Source: 70-18 sp041691815 (lineage in GTDB: Bacteria; Pseudomonadota; Alphaproteobacteria; Acetobacterales; Acetobacteraceae). Taken from it: DNA of 37,416 nucleotides. Within the stretch, counting starts at the first letter, position 1. Every line of letters starts with the position of its first letter. The translations under genes were made by a program, and so were the position numbers. The notes beneath the pieces are model-generated. The model was not told where the DNA came from. It saw only the letters and a list, made by a program, of their open reading frames with translations, and did not search any database. The stretch lies in the NCBI GenBank assembly GCA_041691815.1, contig JBEPTZ010000032.1:1-37416 (forward strand), read 5' to 3'. Below, piece after piece: positions 27,801 through 36,586 of the stretch.

Positions 27801-27985
27801 AGGTTGGCCACGACGTCCGGGCTGGCGCCGGGCAGTTGGGTGATCACCTGGATGGTCGGGAAATCCACCTCCGGCAGCGCCGAGACCGGCAGCGTCCGGT
27901 AGCCCAGCACCCCGCCCAGCAGCACCGCGATGGCCAGCAGGGCGGTGGCGATCGGCCGAGCGATGAACGGGGCGGAGATGTTCAT
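24869..27985 (-). CDS. mdtB: RND multidrug efflux permease, MdtB-like
   Basis: This 1038-residue RND permease of the HAE1 family begins MNISAPFIARPIATALLAIAVLLGG. Proton-relay Asp406-Asp407 lie in TGFVVDDAIVMIENVV and the TM10 lysine in MGIVKKNAIMMIDFA. GYRTLPVSALPEVDFPTIQV fits MdtB better than AcrB. It is clearly related to, but not nearly identical with, the following MdtC-like pump, so the pair is an old duplication, as in enteric mdtBC. The gene starts 10 bp after the adaptor stop. Function in export of drugs, bile-salt-like or aromatic compounds is typical of the family; substrate is not readable. Confidence 0.93.
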   Translation of the reverse strand: MNISAPFIARPIATALLAIAVLLGGVLGYRTLPVSALPEVDFPTIQVITQLPGASPDVVANLITASLERQFGQIQGLTTMTSSSSDSTSQITLQFSLARNIDSAAQDVQAAINAAAGTLPSGLPYPPVYSKVNPADTPIMTLALTSDAITLDRVSDAADTLLQPKFSQIAGVGKVSVQGRMRPAVRVQVDPARLASYGLGMEDVRAAVAAANANGAKGGFDGPRQAIALGANDQIVSPDDYNHIVIAWRNGAPVRLSNVGRVVGGMENTHAGAWYLGPDSKLNPAVVIDIQRQPGANIVQTVAAIRDALPGLRKAIPAAITMSVVTDRTETIRASVNDVQLTLLLAIALVVGVIFLFLRSWRATIIPAVALPLSLIGTFGIMSLCGYSLDNLSLMALVVATGFVVDDAIVMIENVVRYIEQGYDPLEAAYKGAAQIGFTIVSLTVSLVAVFIPLLFMTGVVGRLFNEFAVVLAVSVVVSAVVSLTLTPMMCGRLLRPAADEHPGRIARLFERGFDATLAGYRHSLSWSLRHERTVLVVAALTLVGTGLLYVVVPKGFLPQQDTGVIIAVTEGAQGISTRQMGALQNQAAVIVRRDADVVGVVSFVGVGEINATPNAGRLTIALKPRDQRSDSAQRIADRLQAALAHLPGLSVFMQPVQDIQIGTRISRTQFQYTLVDTDPVELEEWAPKLLARLKALPLFADVATDQQDGGLRSIVQVDRDAAMRLGVSMQAVQDALYDSFGQRQISTIFAQANQYRVVLEAVPGWQANPQSLSQLHVSGSGGAQVPLSAFATIIRTTAPLVITHESQFPAATISFNLADGASLGQAVTAVAQAERDIGLPATISGSYSGDAAEFQKSLAAEPWLILAAVVVIYIVLGVLYESTIHPLTILSTLPSAGIGALLALMAVGADLSLVALVGIVLLMGIVKKNAIMMIDFAIDAERSRGLSPEAAIEEACLLRFRPIMMTTMSALLGALPLVIENGTGSELRFPLGVTIVGGLLLSQLLTLYTTPAIYLALERLRLGRAPAPLAPPPLAAE

Positions 27986-27995
27986 CGGCGTGGCG

Positions 27996-29219
27996 TCAGG
28001 TCGCGCCGCGCTTATGGCCGTTCGGCGACCGGGTGCGCTGCTGCGCGGTGGGTGCGGCGGCCGCCGGCGCCGAGCCGGCCGGCGGCACGATGGTGACCTT
28101 GGCGCCGTCGGTCAGCCGCGATGCGCCGTCCACCACCACTGTCTCGCCAGGCTTGAGGCCCTTGGCGATCACCGCGAGGCCGATATCCTCGTGCCCCACG
28201 GTCACCGGGCGGCGATGCGCGACATTGCCGTCGTCCACCACATAAACGTAGCTGCTGCTGGGGCCGCGCTGCACCGCCACCGGCTGCACCACGGTGGCGC
28301 CGTGCCAGGTGCGCACGATCAGCCGCACGGTGACGAAGGCGCCGGGCCACAGCTTCAGGCCGGGGTTCGGGAAACTGGCCTTCAGCTTGATGGTGCCGGT
28401 GGCCGGGTCCACCTGATTGTCCAGCACGGTCAGCGTGCCGGTGTCGATCGGGGTGCGGGTGGCGGCCGGGCCGAATTCCTGCGGCAGCGCCACCACTTCC
28501 GGCTTGCCCGCCGCGATTGCCGCGGCGACCTGCGGCAGCGCCTGCTGCGGCAGGCTGAACAGCACCGAGATCGGCTTCAGCGTGGTGACCACCACCAGCC
28601 CGTTGGCGTCGCTGGCATGCACCACGTTGCCGGGGTCGACCTGGCGGATGCCGACCCGGCCGTCGATCGGCGAGGTGATGGTGGTGTAGCCGAGCTGGAT
28701 TTTCGCGGTGTCGATCGCCGCCTGGTCGGCCTGCACCAGTCCCTCAAGCTGCGCCACCAGCGAGCGCGCGGTGTCGGCCTGCTGGGCGGAGGTGTAGGCC
28801 GAGGCGGCCAGCTTGGCGTAGCGCGCGGCGTCCAGTTTGGCATTGGCCAGATTGGCGGCATCCTGCGCCTTTTTGGCGATCGCCTGATCGAGTGCCGCCT
28901 GGAAGCTGCGCGGATCGATGCGCGCCAGCACGTCGCCGCGCTTCACCTCCTGGCCCTCGGAGAATTCCACCTCCATCAGCTTGCCGTCCACCTGCGGGCG
29001 GACGGTGACGGTGGCCGAGGCCTGCACGGTGCCGAGGCCGTCGAGGAAGATCGGCACGTCCTGGGTGGTGGCGGCGGCGGTCACCACCGGAATGGCCAGC
29101 GGCCCACGCTGGCGCTGGGTCTGCGTCGTGGCGTTGTGGCCGGTGTAGTACCAATAGCCGCCGCCGGCCGCCGCCAGCACCAGCAGCACGATCAGGGATT
29201 TGCGCATGCCCGGTCTCAT
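27996..29219 (-). CDS. mdtA: RND periplasmic adaptor, MdtA-like (membrane fusion protein)
   Basis: This 407-residue adaptor has a single N-terminal membrane anchor (KSLIVLLVLAAAGGGYWYY, about 7-25). Next comes a barrel-sandwich/lipoyl half (TVRPQVDGKLMEVEFSEGQEVKRGDVLARID, about 72-102), an alpha-helical hairpin (about 105-170), and the second lipoyl half, ITSPIDGRVGIRQVDPGNVV. A beta-barrel and a membrane-proximal domain follow. The C terminus is Ala/Pro-rich and basic. It bridges the RND pump to the outer-membrane channel. ATG 29219 overlaps the stop of the channel gene (ATGA); an internal ATG at 29207 is possible. No lipobox is seen, so it is held by its signal anchor. Confidence 0.92.
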   Translation of the reverse strand: MRPGMRKSLIVLLVLAAAGGGYWYYTGHNATTQTQRQRGPLAIPVVTAAATTQDVPIFLDGLGTVQASATVTVRPQVDGKLMEVEFSEGQEVKRGDVLARIDPRSFQAALDQAIAKKAQDAANLANAKLDAARYAKLAASAYTSAQQADTARSLVAQLEGLVQADQAAIDTAKIQLGYTTITSPIDGRVGIRQVDPGNVVHASDANGLVVVTTLKPISVLFSLPQQALPQVAAAIAAGKPEVVALPQEFGPAATRTPIDTGTLTVLDNQVDPATGTIKLKASFPNPGLKLWPGAFVTVRLIVRTWHGATVVQPVAVQRGPSSSYVYVVDDGNVAHRRPVTVGHEDIGLAVIAKGLKPGETVVVDGASRLTDGAKVTIVPPAGSAPAAAAPTAQQRTRSPNGHKRGAT

Positions 29220-30685
29220 AGCACACCCTGGACCAGCGGGACCGCCGGCATGGTGACATCGCTGGCACTCCAGCCGCCGCCGAGCGCCTTGTACAGCGAC
29301 AGCAGCGCCTGGAACCGCGCCAGCCGCACCTGCGCCAGCCCATCGAGATCGCTGAACAGCGAGGTCTGCGCCTGCAACGCGGTGACCAGATCGACGGTGC
29401 CGGCGAGCAACTGGGCGCGGGCGATATCGGCGGCGCGCTGTGCCGTGGTCACCGCCTGCTGCTGCAGTGCCTCCTGCTCGGTGGCGTATTTATACGCCTG
29501 CACCGCGTTCTCCACATCGGTGAACGCCTGCACCACCGCCTTGCGGTAATCGGCCAGCAACTCGTCGTAGCGGCCGCGCGCCTGCTCCACCTGGGCGCTG
29601 GTCAGGCCGTTGTTGAAGATGCTCTGGGTGGCGCCGGCGGCGGCGTTGAGGAACAGCGAACCGGGGCCAAAAAGCGTCGAAAGCGCGATATTTTGCCAGC
29701 CCAGCGCGCCGGAAAGGTCGATTTTCGGGAAAAAATTGGCCCGTGCGGCGCGAATATCGGCATTCGCCGCCCGCAACTGCGCCTCCGCCTCGGCAATGTC
29801 CGGCCGCCGCGTCAGCAGCGCCGAGGGCAGGCCGGGCGCCACCGGCGGCAGCGCCAGCGTCGCCAGCGTGCCGGGGCGGACGGTGACCGCGGATGGCGGC
29901 CGGCCGGTCAGGAGGCCCAGCGCATTCAGTTGCTGTTCGAGCTGGCTGTGCAACGCCGGCACCTGGGCGCGCAGGCCGGCGACCAGGGTTTCCTGCTGCG
30001 CCACATCGAGGTCGGACGCAGTGCCGGCGGTGAGGCGGGCGCGGATCGCGGTGAGCACCACTTCGCCGTCGCGGATGTTGCGGGCGGCAACCGCCAGCCG
30101 GTCCTGCAATGCCAGCGCCTGGAACCAGGTGGAGGCGACCGAGGTGACCACGGTGAGCGCCACCACCTGCTGGTCGAAGCGCGAGGCCAGGGCGGTCGCG
30201 GTGGCGGCTTCGCGGCCGGCGCGCAGCCGGCCCCAGAGATCGACTTCGTAGCTGATCGACGGGCCGATGCTGTAGCTGCGGGACTCGGTGGTGCGGCCAT
30301 GACCGCCGGCGCCGCGGCTTTGCAGCGCCTGGCGATTCCAGCTGGCATCGCTGCTGGCCGAGACGGTGGGCAGCAGCGGGCTGCCGGCGATGCGGGCCTG
30401 GGCGTCGGCTTGGCGGACCCGGGCGATGGCGGCCTGGATGTCGAAGTTGTGAACCCGGGCGGCGTCGATCAACCGGTCAAGTTCCGGCGAACGGAAGCCC
30501 TGCCACCAGGTTTCGTTGGGCCAGGCGGCAGCGGCGCTGGCCGCGGTGGCGCGGTAGGCGGCCGGGATTTCCAGCGTTGGCGCCTTGTAGGCCGGCCCCA
30601 GCGAGCAGCCGCAGAGGGCGAGCGGCATCGCACCTTGCAGCAGGGCCCGCCGAGGTAACAGCAGATGGGAGGGCCGTGTGGTCAT
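29216..30685 (-). CDS. Outer-membrane efflux lipoprotein, OprM/NodT family
   Basis: This 489-residue TolC-like channel has an N terminus MTTRPSHLLLPRRALLQGAM followed by LALCGC, a lipobox with the lipidated Cys near residue 27. CSLGPAYKAP matches the start of mature OprM/NodT proteins. Two internally similar outer-membrane efflux repeats follow (about 70-265 and 280-465), including NFDIQAAIARVRQADAQARIAGSPLLPTVSAS and ARANFFPKIDLSGALGW. It forms the trimeric exit duct for the pump encoded downstream. It is the first gene of the operon and overlaps the adaptor by 4 nt. AGGAC lies shortly before the ATG. Confidence 0.92.
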   Translation of the reverse strand: MTTRPSHLLLPRRALLQGAMPLALCGCSLGPAYKAPTLEIPAAYRATAASAAAAWPNETWWQGFRSPELDRLIDAARVHNFDIQAAIARVRQADAQARIAGSPLLPTVSASSDASWNRQALQSRGAGGHGRTTESRSYSIGPSISYEVDLWGRLRAGREAATATALASRFDQQVVALTVVTSVASTWFQALALQDRLAVAARNIRDGEVVLTAIRARLTAGTASDLDVAQQETLVAGLRAQVPALHSQLEQQLNALGLLTGRPPSAVTVRPGTLATLALPPVAPGLPSALLTRRPDIAEAEAQLRAANADIRAARANFFPKIDLSGALGWQNIALSTLFGPGSLFLNAAAGATQSIFNNGLTSAQVEQARGRYDELLADYRKAVVQAFTDVENAVQAYKYATEQEALQQQAVTTAQRAADIARAQLLAGTVDLVTALQAQTSLFSDLDGLAQVRLARFQALLSLYKALGGGWSASDVTMPAVPLVQGVL

Positions 30686-30836
30686 GTGGTCCTGTCCGAG
30701 GGCGCCGGTGTCTGGGGTGGCCCCGGCGTGCCGGGCGTTAGTCTACTAGAATCGCCGGCATTACGGCCAGATGGAGGCGGTGTTGCAGTGCATCATGTTT
30801 GGCGCGCCGCCACCGGCCAACCCGGCGCGCAGTGCG
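30686..30836. promoter_or_regulatory. Upstream region of the RND operon
   Basis: These 151 bp separate the CoA-ester lyase stop from the efflux operon on the same strand. The operon promoter is expected here, but I can identify no convincing -10/-35 boxes, operator or terminator hairpin. No TetR, MarR or two-component regulator gene lies beside the operon inside the window. Confidence 0.35.
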
Positions 30837-31712
30837 TCATTCCCCTCCGGCCGCCAGGATGCGCTGCGCCAGCTTCAGATGCGGGCGGTCGATCATCTTG
30901 CCATCCAGCGCGAACACCCCGGCGCCGGGATTGGCAGCGAAGGCATCCCTCACCTTACGCGCCCAGGCGAGGCGGTCGGGCGAGGGGGTGAAGGCGGCAT
31001 TGACCGCTTCGATCTGGCCCGGATGGATGCACAGCTTGCCAGCGAAACCGTCCTCGGCAGCCGCACCGGCCTCGCGCGCCAGGCCTTCGGGGTCGCGCGG
31101 GTCGGGCCAGGGGGTGTCCAGCGCCGGGACGCCGGCGGCGGCGGCTGCCACCAGCATCGCGGCGCGGGCATGCGCGACGGCGGCCGGGAAGCTGTGGTCG
31201 GCGCGGCGCGGCGCGATGCCGAGATCGGCCGACAGGTCCTCGGCGCCGAAGCAGAAGCCGATCACCCGCCTCGCGGCCGCCGCCATCGCCGGCATCGCCA
31301 GCACCGAGGCGGCGGTTTCGGTGACCAGCGGCAGCACGCCGATCGCCCCGACCGGCAGCCCGGAGGCGGTCTCCAGCACCTCCAGGTGGTGATCGAGCGC
31401 CAGCAGGTCATCGGCGCCGCTGCATTTCGGCAGCAGCACCGCGTCCGGCCGGCCGGGCACCACGGCGGCGAGGTCGGCCAGGTACCATTCGGTGCCGCGC
31501 GGATTGATCCGCACGATCACCCCGCGCCGCTCGATGGCCGGCAGCAATGCGGCGACCATCGCCCGGGCAGCCGGCTTGGCGGCGGGCGCCACCGAATCCT
31601 CCAGGTCGAGGATGACCGCGTCGGCCGGCGAGGCCAGCGCCTTTTCCGCCTTGCGGGCGGAATCGCCGGGCGCGAACAGCGGGCTGCGCAGCCGCATCAC
31701 CCGCTCGCTCAT
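30837..31712 (-). CDS. CoA ester lyase of the HpcH/HpaI aldolase (CitE-like) family
   Basis: This 291-residue TIM-barrel enzyme cleaves or forms a C-C bond in a hydroxyacyl-CoA such as citramalyl-, malyl- or beta-methylmalyl-CoA. It begins RLRSPLFAPGDSARKAEKAL, followed by DAVILDLEDSV (31-41). Arg68 (VRINPRG) and the metal ligands Glu132 (LVTETA) and Asp159 (FGAEDLSADLG) are at the expected places. KLCIHPGQIEAVNAAF near 235 is the usual C-terminal signature. It overlaps the MaoC hydratase by 4 nt, so the two are coupled: the hydratase would make the hydroxyacyl-CoA and this lyase would split it. Comparable pairs occur in mesaconyl/itaconyl-CoA metabolism. The exact substrate is not readable. 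Confidence 0.87.
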   Translation of the reverse strand: MSERVMRLRSPLFAPGDSARKAEKALASPADAVILDLEDSVAPAAKPAARAMVAALLPAIERRGVIVRINPRGTEWYLADLAAVVPGRPDAVLLPKCSGADDLLALDHHLEVLETASGLPVGAIGVLPLVTETAASVLAMPAMAAAARRVIGFCFGAEDLSADLGIAPRRADHSFPAAVAHARAAMLVAAAAAGVPALDTPWPDPRDPEGLAREAGAAAEDGFAGKLCIHPGQIEAVNAAFTPSPDRLAWARKVRDAFAANPGAGVFALDGKMIDRPHLKLAQRILAAGGE

Positions 31713-32170
31713 GCGCCGGCTTTCGGGCGGCGCAGCATCAGCGCCTGGCGCTTGCAGCTTGCCACCAGGGTGCCGTGCTGGTTGAAGCCCTCATGCAGGA
31801 AGGTGACGATGCCGGCCTCGGGGCGGGATTTGCTGGCGCGGGCGGCCAGCACCGTGCTGCGGGTGCTGATGGTGTCGCCGGCGAACACTGGGGCGGGGAA
31901 CACCGTCTCGGTCATGCCGAGATTGGCCACCGTGGTGCCCATGGTGAGGTTGTGCACGCTCATGCCGATCACCAGGCCGAGGGTGAAGATCGAGTTGACC
32001 AGCGGCCGGCCGAACTCGGTGCCCTTGGCGAACTCGGCGTCGAGATGCAGCTTCTGCACGTTCATCGTGAGGCCACAGAACAGCACGTTGTCAGTCTCGG
32101 TGACGGTGCGGGTCCACTCGGCGTCGATCACCCGCCCCTCGGTGAGGTCTTCGAACCACAGGCCTGGCAT
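31709..32170 (-). CDS. MaoC family acyl-CoA dehydratase/hydratase
   Basis: This 153-residue single hot-dog-fold enoyl-CoA hydratase begins MPGLWFEDLTEGRVIDAEWTRTVTETDNVLFCG, the usual MaoC entry. KLHLDAEFAKGTEFGRPLVNS (His42, Asp44) follows, corresponding to the hydratase motif, and then FAGDTISTRSTVLAARASKSRPEAGIVTF. It hydrates a trans-enoyl-CoA, or dehydrates the reverse product, in the cytoplasm. ATG 32170 was chosen for homology and an upstream AGGA. The frame stays open to 32773 across the divergent region and the livG gene, which is a shadow effect. It leads a two-gene operon with the CoA-ester lyase and is divergent from the ABC importer. Confidence 0.87.
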   Translation of the reverse strand: MPGLWFEDLTEGRVIDAEWTRTVTETDNVLFCGLTMNVQKLHLDAEFAKGTEFGRPLVNSIFTLGLVIGMSVHNLTMGTTVANLGMTETVFPAPVFAGDTISTRSTVLAARASKSRPEAGIVTFLHEGFNQHGTLVASCKRQALMLRRPKAGA

Positions 32171-32333
32171 GGGTCGGATATTCCTTTGCAGGGAGCGCCT
32201 TTGCAGGGCACTTGTGGGCTTACCGATTGGCGACGTTTGAAACAATCTTGCGCCGTCGCGTATGATATGCAAATCAGCATTGCAGGGTCGCCAAGGCGTC
32301 GCGGCCGATAACACTGCCGATAACATTGGGGAG
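32171..32333. promoter_or_regulatory. Divergent promoter region, MaoC operon and LivG operon
   Basis: This 163-bp gap must contain promoters for both the leftward hydratase-lyase pair and the rightward ABC importer. It holds locally AT-richer sequence around 32235-32280 (TTTGAAACAATCTTG, TATGATATGCAAATC). TATGAT at 32261-32266 would be a fair -10 for rightward transcription. A direct repeat, GATAACA(C/T)TG, occurs at 32307-32316 and 32319-32328, just before livG. No regulator gene is adjacent. Confidence 0.45.
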
Positions 32334-33087
32334 ATGTCCGGCTTGGCCGATACCATCCTGGAGACCACCGGGCTGACCAAGGAATTCCGCGGCTTCGTCG
32401 CCGTGGATGGCGTCGATCTGCGGGTGCAGGCCGGCACCATCCATGCGCTGATCGGGCCGAACGGCGCCGGCAAGACCACCTGTTTCAACATGCTGACCAA
32501 GTTTCTGCAGCCGACCCGCGGCAGCATCCGGTTCAAGGGCCGCGAGATCACGCGGCTGAAGCCGGCCGAGGTGGCCAGGCTCGGGCTGGTGCGCAGCTTC
32601 CAGATCTCGGCGGTGTTCACCCATCTGACGGTGCTGGTGAATGTGCGCCTGGCGCTGCAGCGCAAGCGCGGCAGCAATTTCGATTTCTGGCGCTCGGAGA
32701 AGGTGCTGCACGCCTTCGACGACCGGGCGCGCGAGCTGATCGACGATGTCGGGCTGTCGGAATACGTCGACACCGTGGCCGGCGACCTGTCCTACGGCCG
32801 CAAGCGGGCGCTGGAGATCGCCACCACGCTGGCGCTGGACCCGGAGATGCTGCTGCTGGATGAGCCGACCGCCGGCATGGCCGGCGCCGATGTCGACCGC
32901 ATCGTGGCGCTGATCCGCCGGATCAGGGCCGGGCGGACCATCCTGATGGTGGAGCATAACCTGTCGGTGGTGCAGGGGCTGTGCGACACCATCACCGTGC
33001 TGACCCGCGGCAGCGTGCTGGCGGAGGGCGATTACGAGGCGGTTTCGGCCAATCCGCAGGTGATCTCCGCCTATCTGGGGACGGCCG

Positions 33088-33095
<8 letters not shown>
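32334..33095 (+). CDS. livG: Branched-chain-type ABC transporter ATP-binding protein LivG
   Basis: This 253-residue ATPase of the hydrophobic amino-acid (HAAT) class has Walker A GPNGAGKTT (41-49) and a signature loop, atypical in sequence, in DLSYGRKRALEIATTLAL. Walker B is MLLLDEPTAGM, and a H-loop in MVEHNLSVV follows. The insert QRKRGSNFDFWRS between Walker A and the signature matches LivG more than LivF. It powers import with LivF, LivH and LivM. ATG 32334 directly follows GGGGAG, which is too close for an ideal ribosome site, so the start may be imperfectly assigned. LivF overlaps it by 8 nt. The signature LSYGR replaces LSGGQ, common in LivG. Confidence 0.92.
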
Positions 33096-33813
<718 letters not shown>

Positions 33814-33983
33814 GGTGCGACCGGCCGGGACGAGGTGGGGCGCCGGGCAGACAGCAGGCGCCGGTGAGGCTATGACAGGCTGTTGGCCGCCGCCGTGACC
33901 GGCGATGTTTCTGGTTCGCCTGATGAACATGGCTGCTGGCCGACCGGAATATAACGATGATAGAACAGAGAACGGAGCATTCC

Positions 33984-35198
33984 ATGTCCCTCACACGTCG
34001 CACAATGCTCGGCACCGCTGCCGCCGCCGGGACCACCCTGCCATTGATCGGCCGTGCCCGCGCCGCCGAGACCATCAAGATCGGGGTGATGAACGACATG
34101 TCCGGCCCGTATCGCGACCTCAGCGGCCCCACCTCGGTGGCCCTGGTCAAGATGGCGATCGCCGAATTCGGTGCCCAGGATTTCAACGTCGAGGTGATCA
34201 GCGCCGACCACCAGAACAAGCCCGATGTCGGTGCCTCGATCGCCCGGCAGTGGTCCGATCGGGACGGGGTGGACCTGATTCTCGACGTGCCGACCTCCTC
34301 GGTGGCTTTGGCGGTGGCCAGCGTGTCGAAGGAGAAGAACAAGGCGTTCGTCGATGTTGGCGGCGGCAGCAGCGACCTGACCGGCAAGGCCTGCTCGCCG
34401 ACCCTGATCCACTGGGCCTACGACACCTATATGCTGGCCAAGTCCACCGGCTCGGCGTTGGTCAAGACCGGCGGCAACAGCTGGTTCTTCATCACCGCCG
34501 ACTACGCCTTCGGCCAGGCGCTGCAGAAGGATACCACCCGGTTCGTGACCGACGCCGGCGGCAAGGTGCTTGGCTCGGTTGCCTATCCGTTCCCCGGCAC
34601 CACCGATTTCTCCTCGTTCCTGCTGCAGGCGCAGGCCTCGAAGGCCAAGGTGCTCGGCCTGGCCAATGCCGGCGCCGACACGGTGAACTGCATCAAGCAG
34701 GCCCGCGAATTCGGCCTGCAGATGACCAGTGCCGCATTGCTGATGTTCATCACCGATGTGCACGCGCTGGGGCTGGACGTGGCGCAGGGCCTGAACCTGA
34801 CCGAGAGCTTCTACTGGAACCTCAACGACCGCAGCCGCGCCTTCACCAAGCGGGCGCTGGTGGCGGCCCCTGGGCATTACCCGACCATGGTGCAGGCCGG
34901 CTGCTACTCCGGGGCGCTGCATTTCCTCAAGGCGGTGAAGGCGATGGGGGCGGCCAACGCCAAGAAAAGCGGCACCGCGATCATCGAGCAGATGAAGAAG
35001 ATCCCGGTCGAGGACGACGCCTTCCAGGGCAGCATCCGCGAGGACGGCCGCGGCATGTTCAACGCCTATCTGTTCGAGGTGAAGAAGCCCGCCGAGAGCA
35101 AGGGCGCGTGGGACTACTACAATCTGAAGGCCACCACCCCGGCGGCGGATGCGTTCCGGCCGCTGAAGGATGGTGGCTGCGACTTCATCAAGGCCTGA
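33984..35198 (+). CDS. ABC transporter substrate-binding protein 1 (LivK-like), Tat-exported
   Basis: This 404-residue periplasmic binding protein has a type I periplasmic-binding fold. The N terminus SLTRRTMLGTAAAAG carries a twin-arginine signal cleaved near RARA-AE (about residue 27). Mature sequence KIGVMNDMSGPYRDLSGPTS and NADHQNKPDVGASIARQW-like blocks define the HAAT subfamily, whose members bind amino acids, amides, short acids or aromatics. The start is supported by GGAG 6 nt before ATG. The next gene is a close paralogue, about three quarters to four fifths identical by eye. The first VDVGGGSSDLT segment, where LivJ-type proteins contact ligand, differs from VNVGAATVDLT in the paralogue. 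The ligand is unknown. Confidence 0.92.
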   Translation: MSLTRRTMLGTAAAAGTTLPLIGRARAAETIKIGVMNDMSGPYRDLSGPTSVALVKMAIAEFGAQDFNVEVISADHQNKPDVGASIARQWSDRDGVDLILDVPTSSVALAVASVSKEKNKAFVDVGGGSSDLTGKACSPTLIHWAYDTYMLAKSTGSALVKTGGNSWFFITADYAFGQALQKDTTRFVTDAGGKVLGSVAYPFPGTTDFSSFLLQAQASKAKVLGLANAGADTVNCIKQAREFGLQMTSAALLMFITDVHALGLDVAQGLNLTESFYWNLNDRSRAFTKRALVAAPGHYPTMVQAGCYSGALHFLKAVKAMGAANAKKSGTAIIEQMKKIPVEDDAFQGSIREDGRGMFNAYLFEVKKPAESKGAWDYYNLKATTPAADAFRPLKDGGCDFIKA

Positions 35199-35258
35199 GC
35201 GTCCCGTCGCCGGACCGGGCGGGTTGCCGCCATGGCGATGACGTTCGGCGATTGTCGA

Positions 35259-35284
35259 CCGCCCCTGCTGACCGGCAGGGGCGG
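35259..35284. terminator. GC-rich hairpin between the two binding-protein genes
   Basis: A perfect 10-bp stem, CCGCCCCTGC (35259-35268) with GCAGGGGCGG (35275-35284), encloses a 6-base loop (TGACCG). No T-run follows on either side, so classical intrinsic termination is unlikely. It lies 61 bp after the first binding-protein stop and 51 bp before the second start. A processing or mRNA-stabilising element that raises binding-protein expression over the permease is one reading. Confidence 0.6.
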
Positions 35285-35335
35285 GCTGCCAGCCGGTTAA
35301 CGCCTGATCCCGACGTCAACACAACGGAGCACGCC

Positions 35336-36553
35336 ATGTCTCTCTCCCGCCGCACCATGCTCGGCACCGCGGCCGCCACCGGCGCCACCCTGCCGCTGAT
35401 CCGCCGCGCCCGCGCCGCCGAGACCATCAAGATCGGCGTGCTGAACGACATGTCCGGCCCGTATCGCGATACCGGCGGGCCGACCTCGGTGGCGATGGTG
35501 AAGCTGGCGGTGGCGGAATTCGCCGCCAACGGCTTCAACGTCGAGGTGATCAACGCCGACCACCAGAACAAGCCGGATGTCGGGGCCTCGATCGCCCGGC
35601 AGTGGTATGACCGCGATGGCGTGGATCTGATCATCGATGTGCCGACCTCCTCGGTGGGTCTGGCGGTGGCGACCGTCTCCAAGGAGAAGAACAAGGCCTA
35701 TGTGAACGTCGGCGCCGCCACCGTCGACCTGACCGGCAAGGCCTGCTCGCCGACCATGATCCACTGGTGCTACGACACCTATATGCTGGCGAAGTCGACG
35801 GGCGGGGCGACGGTGAAGGCCGGCGGCGACAGCTGGTACTTCATCACCGCCGATTATGCCTTCGGCCAGCAGTTGCAGAAGGACACCACGCATTTTGTCA
35901 CCGAGGCCGGCGGCAAGGTGCTGGGCTCGATCGCCTATCCGTTCCCCGGCACCACCGATTTCTCCTCCTTCCTGCTGCAGGCGCAGTCCTCCGGCGCCAA
36001 GGTGCTGGGGCTGTGCAACGCCGGCGGCGACACGGTGAACAGCATCAAGCAGGCCAAGGAGTTCGGCCTGCAGATGCAGCTCGCCGCGATGCTGATGTTC
36101 ATCACCGACGTGAACGCGCTCGGCCTGGGCGTGGCGCAGGGGCTGCATCTGACCGAGAGCTTCTACTGGGATCTCAACGACCGCACCCGCGCCTTCACCA
36201 AGCGGGCGATCCAGGTGAGCCCGAACAACTGGCCGAACATGATCCATGCCGGCAACTACTCCGCGACGCTGCACTTCCTGAAGGCGGTGAGTGCGATGGG
36301 TGCCGATAATGCCAAGAAGAGCGGCACCGCGATCATCGAGCAGATGAAGAAGATGCCGACCGACGATGATGCGTTCGGCCACGGCAGCATCCGCGTCGAC
36401 GGGCGGGGGCTGTTCAACTCGTATCTGTTCGAGGTGAAGAAGCCCTCCGAGAGCAAGGCCAAGTGGGACTACTACAACCTGAAGGGCACCTATGGGCCCG
36501 ACCAGGCATGGCGCCCGCTGGCCGATGGTGGCTGCTACTTCGTCAAGTCCTGA
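35336..36553 (+). CDS. ABC transporter substrate-binding protein 2 (LivK-like), Tat-exported
   Basis: This 405-residue paralogue of the preceding gene has a twin-arginine signal (SLSRRTMLGTAAATG, cleavage near RARA-AE). The fold blocks match copy 1, but there are clustered differences: VNVGAATVDLT against VDVGGGSSDLT, HWCYDTYM against HWAYDTYM, LCNAGGDT against LANAGADT, and NWPNMIHAGNYSA against HYPTMVQAGCYSG. Several lie where ligand contacts occur in this fold, hinting at altered specificity. GGAG lies 6 nt before ATG 35336. Its frame stays open backward through copy 1 in a shadow frame to 33905; that is not a fusion. The permease gene follows 33 bp later. Confidence 0.92.
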   Translation: MSLSRRTMLGTAAATGATLPLIRRARAAETIKIGVLNDMSGPYRDTGGPTSVAMVKLAVAEFAANGFNVEVINADHQNKPDVGASIARQWYDRDGVDLIIDVPTSSVGLAVATVSKEKNKAYVNVGAATVDLTGKACSPTMIHWCYDTYMLAKSTGGATVKAGGDSWYFITADYAFGQQLQKDTTHFVTEAGGKVLGSIAYPFPGTTDFSSFLLQAQSSGAKVLGLCNAGGDTVNSIKQAKEFGLQMQLAAMLMFITDVNALGLGVAQGLHLTESFYWDLNDRTRAFTKRAIQVSPNNWPNMIHAGNYSATLHFLKAVSAMGADNAKKSGTAIIEQMKKMPTDDDAFGHGSIRVDGRGLFNSYLFEVKKPSESKAKWDYYNLKGTYGPDQAWRPLADGGCYFVKS

Positions 36554-36586
36554 CTTCAACACCGCCAAGCCAGACGGTTTTTCGCC

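Noticed and set aside
33838..33864. GGCGCC-spacer-GGCGCC inverted repeat after livF as a terminator
   Set aside because: Each arm is itself palindromic and common in GC-rich DNA, the spacing is loose and no T-run follows.
33905..36553. Single 882-codon frame apparently fusing both binding proteins
   Set aside because: Its first half is an out-of-frame shadow of binding protein 1 and has no family similarity. Only the part from 35336 is real, with its own GGAG site and Tat signal.
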